From Xanthobacteraceae bacterium (GTDB taxonomy: Bacteria > Pseudomonadota > Alphaproteobacteria > Rhizobiales > Xanthobacteraceae): a stretch of DNA of 17,786 nucleotides. The first letter of the stretch is position 1. Each line of letters starts with the position of its first letter. Made by a program: the position numbers and the translations under genes. Of the stretch, positions 16,258 to 17,786 are shown in pieces. The notes below the pieces were generated by a model. That model saw nothing but the letters and a program-made list of their open reading frames with translations, made no database searches and was not told where the DNA came from. The stretch is from positions 1 through 17,786 of the forward strand of contig JASHRR010000385.1 of assembly GCA_030037185.1 (NCBI GenBank), given 5' to 3'.

Positions 16258-17052
16258 AAACTGCCTCCCTCGAGGTCGAGATCGGTCCCTCCGCCCGGCC
16301 TTTCCTATCGTTTCAGGGGAATAGGGGCGTTGGCAAGTGCGCATTTTGACGGGGGTGTGACACGCTCGGAGGCCAGCGGGGATTGGCTCGTCAGCGCTTC
16401 GCAGCGTATGCGGGTTCCGATGCCGATGCCCTACCTCCTCAATCGATGACGCAAGCCACGCGTTAACCAGACCATTTCAGTTGCGACGGAAGAATCCTCA
16501 TTAAACGCGAAAAAGTTCCCTTCCGTGGAAAAAATCTGCCGGGCCGGCCGCAGCGGAAAATCCGCGATCAATTCAAATCGGGATAGGGGAGCGCCTCACG
16601 GCGCCGCCGACATGAGCTACGCGTCCAGTACACGGCGGCTCGGTGGATCGATCGGCTTGGCCGGGTAGGAGGGATGGCAAGCCGCGGCGAAGGCGGCATT
16701 GGCAAAGGCGCTGGCGCGGTGATGCGGTGGCGGCAGGGCTTTGCTTCACCAGAAGCTGCTGGCCGGTGTTGAGTTCGGTGTAGCGGGTCCGATTGCCACG
16801 ACAGAAGCAGCGCAGAGAGCTCGCGAAGCAAGATCGCCTTCACGGATGCGCCTTGCGGATTTGTCACCCCGCCCCTTGAGGGCCGTGGACTTTGCGATCA
16901 CTCGGCCCGCTCGTCCGGCCGCCTCGTTATCGGGTTCTCGTCCATCAGGCCGGGGGTTTTGCTCCTTTCAGACCTCGCGGCGACGCCCTTGACTGACGCC
17001 GCGATCAGGCCAGATGGAGACTTGCTCCACCGATCAGGCTCTGCACACAACG
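16258..17052. other. 795-base stretch without a convincing gene
   Basis: Between the EF-G-like gene and the DUF992 terminator. Short frames occur on both strands (for example 16568-16867 minus) but their sequences are arginine, proline and serine-rich and look like chance readings. A small hairpin GCGGA-AAA-TCCGC lies at 16553-16565. The part close to 16258 must contain the EF-G-like gene promoter and its GGGAGG ribosome binding site. No tRNA or other RNA gene was recognised. Confidence 0.4.
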
Positions 17053-17081
17053 CGAAAGCCCCGGACGAGCCGGGGCTTTCG
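17053..17081 (-). terminator. Hairpin terminator after the DUF992 gene
   Basis: A perfect 12-base-pair stem, CGAAAGCCCCGG and CCGGGGCTTTCG, with a 5-base loop, lies 17 bases past the DUF992 stop codon on the minus strand. The stem contains an AAAG/CTTT end but no long U-run beyond it. It is a good candidate transcription end for the tandem DUF992 genes. Confidence 0.75.
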
Positions 17082-17098
17082 ACCATCATGCGGCGTGA

Positions 17099-17623
17099 TC
17101 AGTGGTGCCTGTGACGACGACGATGCCGCACGCGAGGCGCTACTGCGGGACGATCGACTGACTGCAGTTCCAGGTCTGTCAGCCCGGCCGACACGTTAAG
17201 GCCGGTCTGCGCTTCGGCACTGACGGGTTGCAGAGCGATGCTGTTATTGGAACCGCCGACCAGCGCGTTGGCGCCGAGGCCGACACCGACTGAGGCGTTA
17301 CCCTGTACGCCACCGTAGTTACCGGCAAGGTCCCCCGGATGAATCACGCCGGTCGGCGCGAACACGGCCCAGTCCAGCGACACGTTTTGCGTAATGCCCA
17401 GGTCGACCCCGATCCGGCGGACCACGCCGAGGTAGTGATGCTGCGGACCGCCGCCCGACGGCGAGAACACGCACTGGAAGTTAAGCGTCGACCCGACCAC
17501 GAAACCGACCGCGCCTGGGCTGCGGCAGGTGAGGCCGCCGACCTCGACATTGGCCTGGGCTGGTGCGGCCGCCATCACCACTGCTGCCGCGATCGCGGAA
17601 AAACACATTGTACGTACTGTCAT
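17099..17623 (-). CDS. DUF992-family secreted protein with basic His/Arg-rich tail
   Basis: A 174-residue protein with a signal peptide (MTVRTMCFSAIAAAVVMAAA, probable cleavage after AQA at residue 24) and a mature part starting NVEVGGLTC. The two cysteines C33 and C51 (GLTC, NFQC) in an AVGFVVGSTLNFQCVFSP context and the later GVDLGITQNVSLDWAVFAP fit the DUF992 family, small periplasmic or secreted proteins of alphaproteobacteria with unknown function. The ATG at 17623 is chosen for GGGGAG about 8 bases upstream and the signal peptide that begins there. The C-terminus RVRHRRRHRHH is an extension not found in the neighbouring paralogue. It lies 53 bases after the stop of that paralogue, so the pair is a tandem duplication, probably one transcript. 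Confidence 0.8.
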   Translation of the reverse strand: MTVRTMCFSAIAAAVVMAAAPAQANVEVGGLTCRSPGAVGFVVGSTLNFQCVFSPSGGGPQHHYLGVVRRIGVDLGITQNVSLDWAVFAPTGVIHPGDLAGNYGGVQGNASVGVGLGANALVGGSNNSIALQPVSAEAQTGLNVSAGLTDLELQSVDRPAVAPRVRHRRRHRHH

Positions 17624-17676
17624 AACTATCTCCCCGTTTGCGTGGATGAGCCCTTCTACATCGAAAAATTCACGCG

Positions 17677-17786
17677 TCAACGCACCCAGCGCAGATCAAT
17701 GCCGGCCTCGCCAGCAGCGAGGTTCAAGCCGGATTGTCCTTGCAGCGAGACCGGCTGCAACTCAACGGTGCGGTTAGAGCCCCCGA
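17677..17786 (-). CDS. Second DUF992-family protein (partial, C-terminal end only)
   Basis: Only the last 35 residues or so are visible: GGSNRTVELQPVSLQGQSGL, then NLAAGEAGIDLRWVR and a TGA stop (17679-17677). They align with GGSNNSIALQPVSAEAQTGL, NVSAGLTDLEL in the downstream DUF992 gene, so this is its tandem paralogue. It ends with DLRWVR and lacks the basic tail. The rest lies beyond the window end. Confidence 0.7.
   Translation of the reverse strand, partial: GGSNRTVELQPVSLQGQSGLNLAAGEAGIDLRWVR

Noticed and set aside
15430..16449. 339-codon plus-strand open frame
   Set aside because: Antisense to the N-terminal half of the EF-G-like gene, with repetitive Q, E and R composition typical of a reverse reading.

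Overview
The window is GC-rich and looks like a chromosomal segment of an alphaproteobacterium in the Bradyrhizobium/Rhodopseudomonas group (Hyphomicrobiales). This is an inference from the style of the urease subunits, the tandem DUF992 secreted proteins, the Bug/TctC-type binding protein, the 64-residue MRPEHDVRRK-type small protein and the EF-G-like GTPase. No rRNA or tRNA gene and no CRISPR array was seen.

Left part (1-6982): a two-gene signalling operon reads leftwards. Its first gene encodes a 905-residue fusion of an NCS1-type (purine/pyrimidine/allantoin-class) permease, a compact eight-cysteine cluster, two more membrane helices and a complete histidine kinase. Sixteen bases later comes a response regulator with a receiver, a coiled linker and a GAF-like region, cut off by the window edge. 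Diverging from it across a 217-base intergenic region are the urease genes ureA, ureB, ureC and ureE. The layout suggests that a transporter-type sensor of a nitrogen compound governs urea-nitrogen release, but the sequence does not prove this. The ureD, ureF and ureG genes needed for nickel insertion are absent here, and ureE ends with a very short histidine tail.

Middle part (6983-11529): a decayed accessory stretch. It holds a frameshifted IS110/IS1111-family transposase remnant right after ureE, an orphan C-terminal fragment of an unknown membrane-like protein, an intact ALDH7-type alpha-aminoadipate-semialdehyde dehydrogenase, a small conserved hypothetical gene, and a frameshifted TnpB (IS200/IS605 group) with its terminal hairpin still recognisable.

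Right part (11530-17786): a metal-dependent amidohydrolase (ACMSD-like) lies 34 bases upstream of a periplasmic Bug/TctC-type solute-binding protein, probably as an uptake and degradation pair. A 659-base non-coding or decayed stretch follows. Then, on the minus strand, come an EF-G-like GTPase lacking the usual catalytic histidine of its G3 motif, a 795-base stretch with no convincing gene, a strong hairpin terminator and two tandem DUF992 secreted-protein genes, the upstream one cut by the window end.
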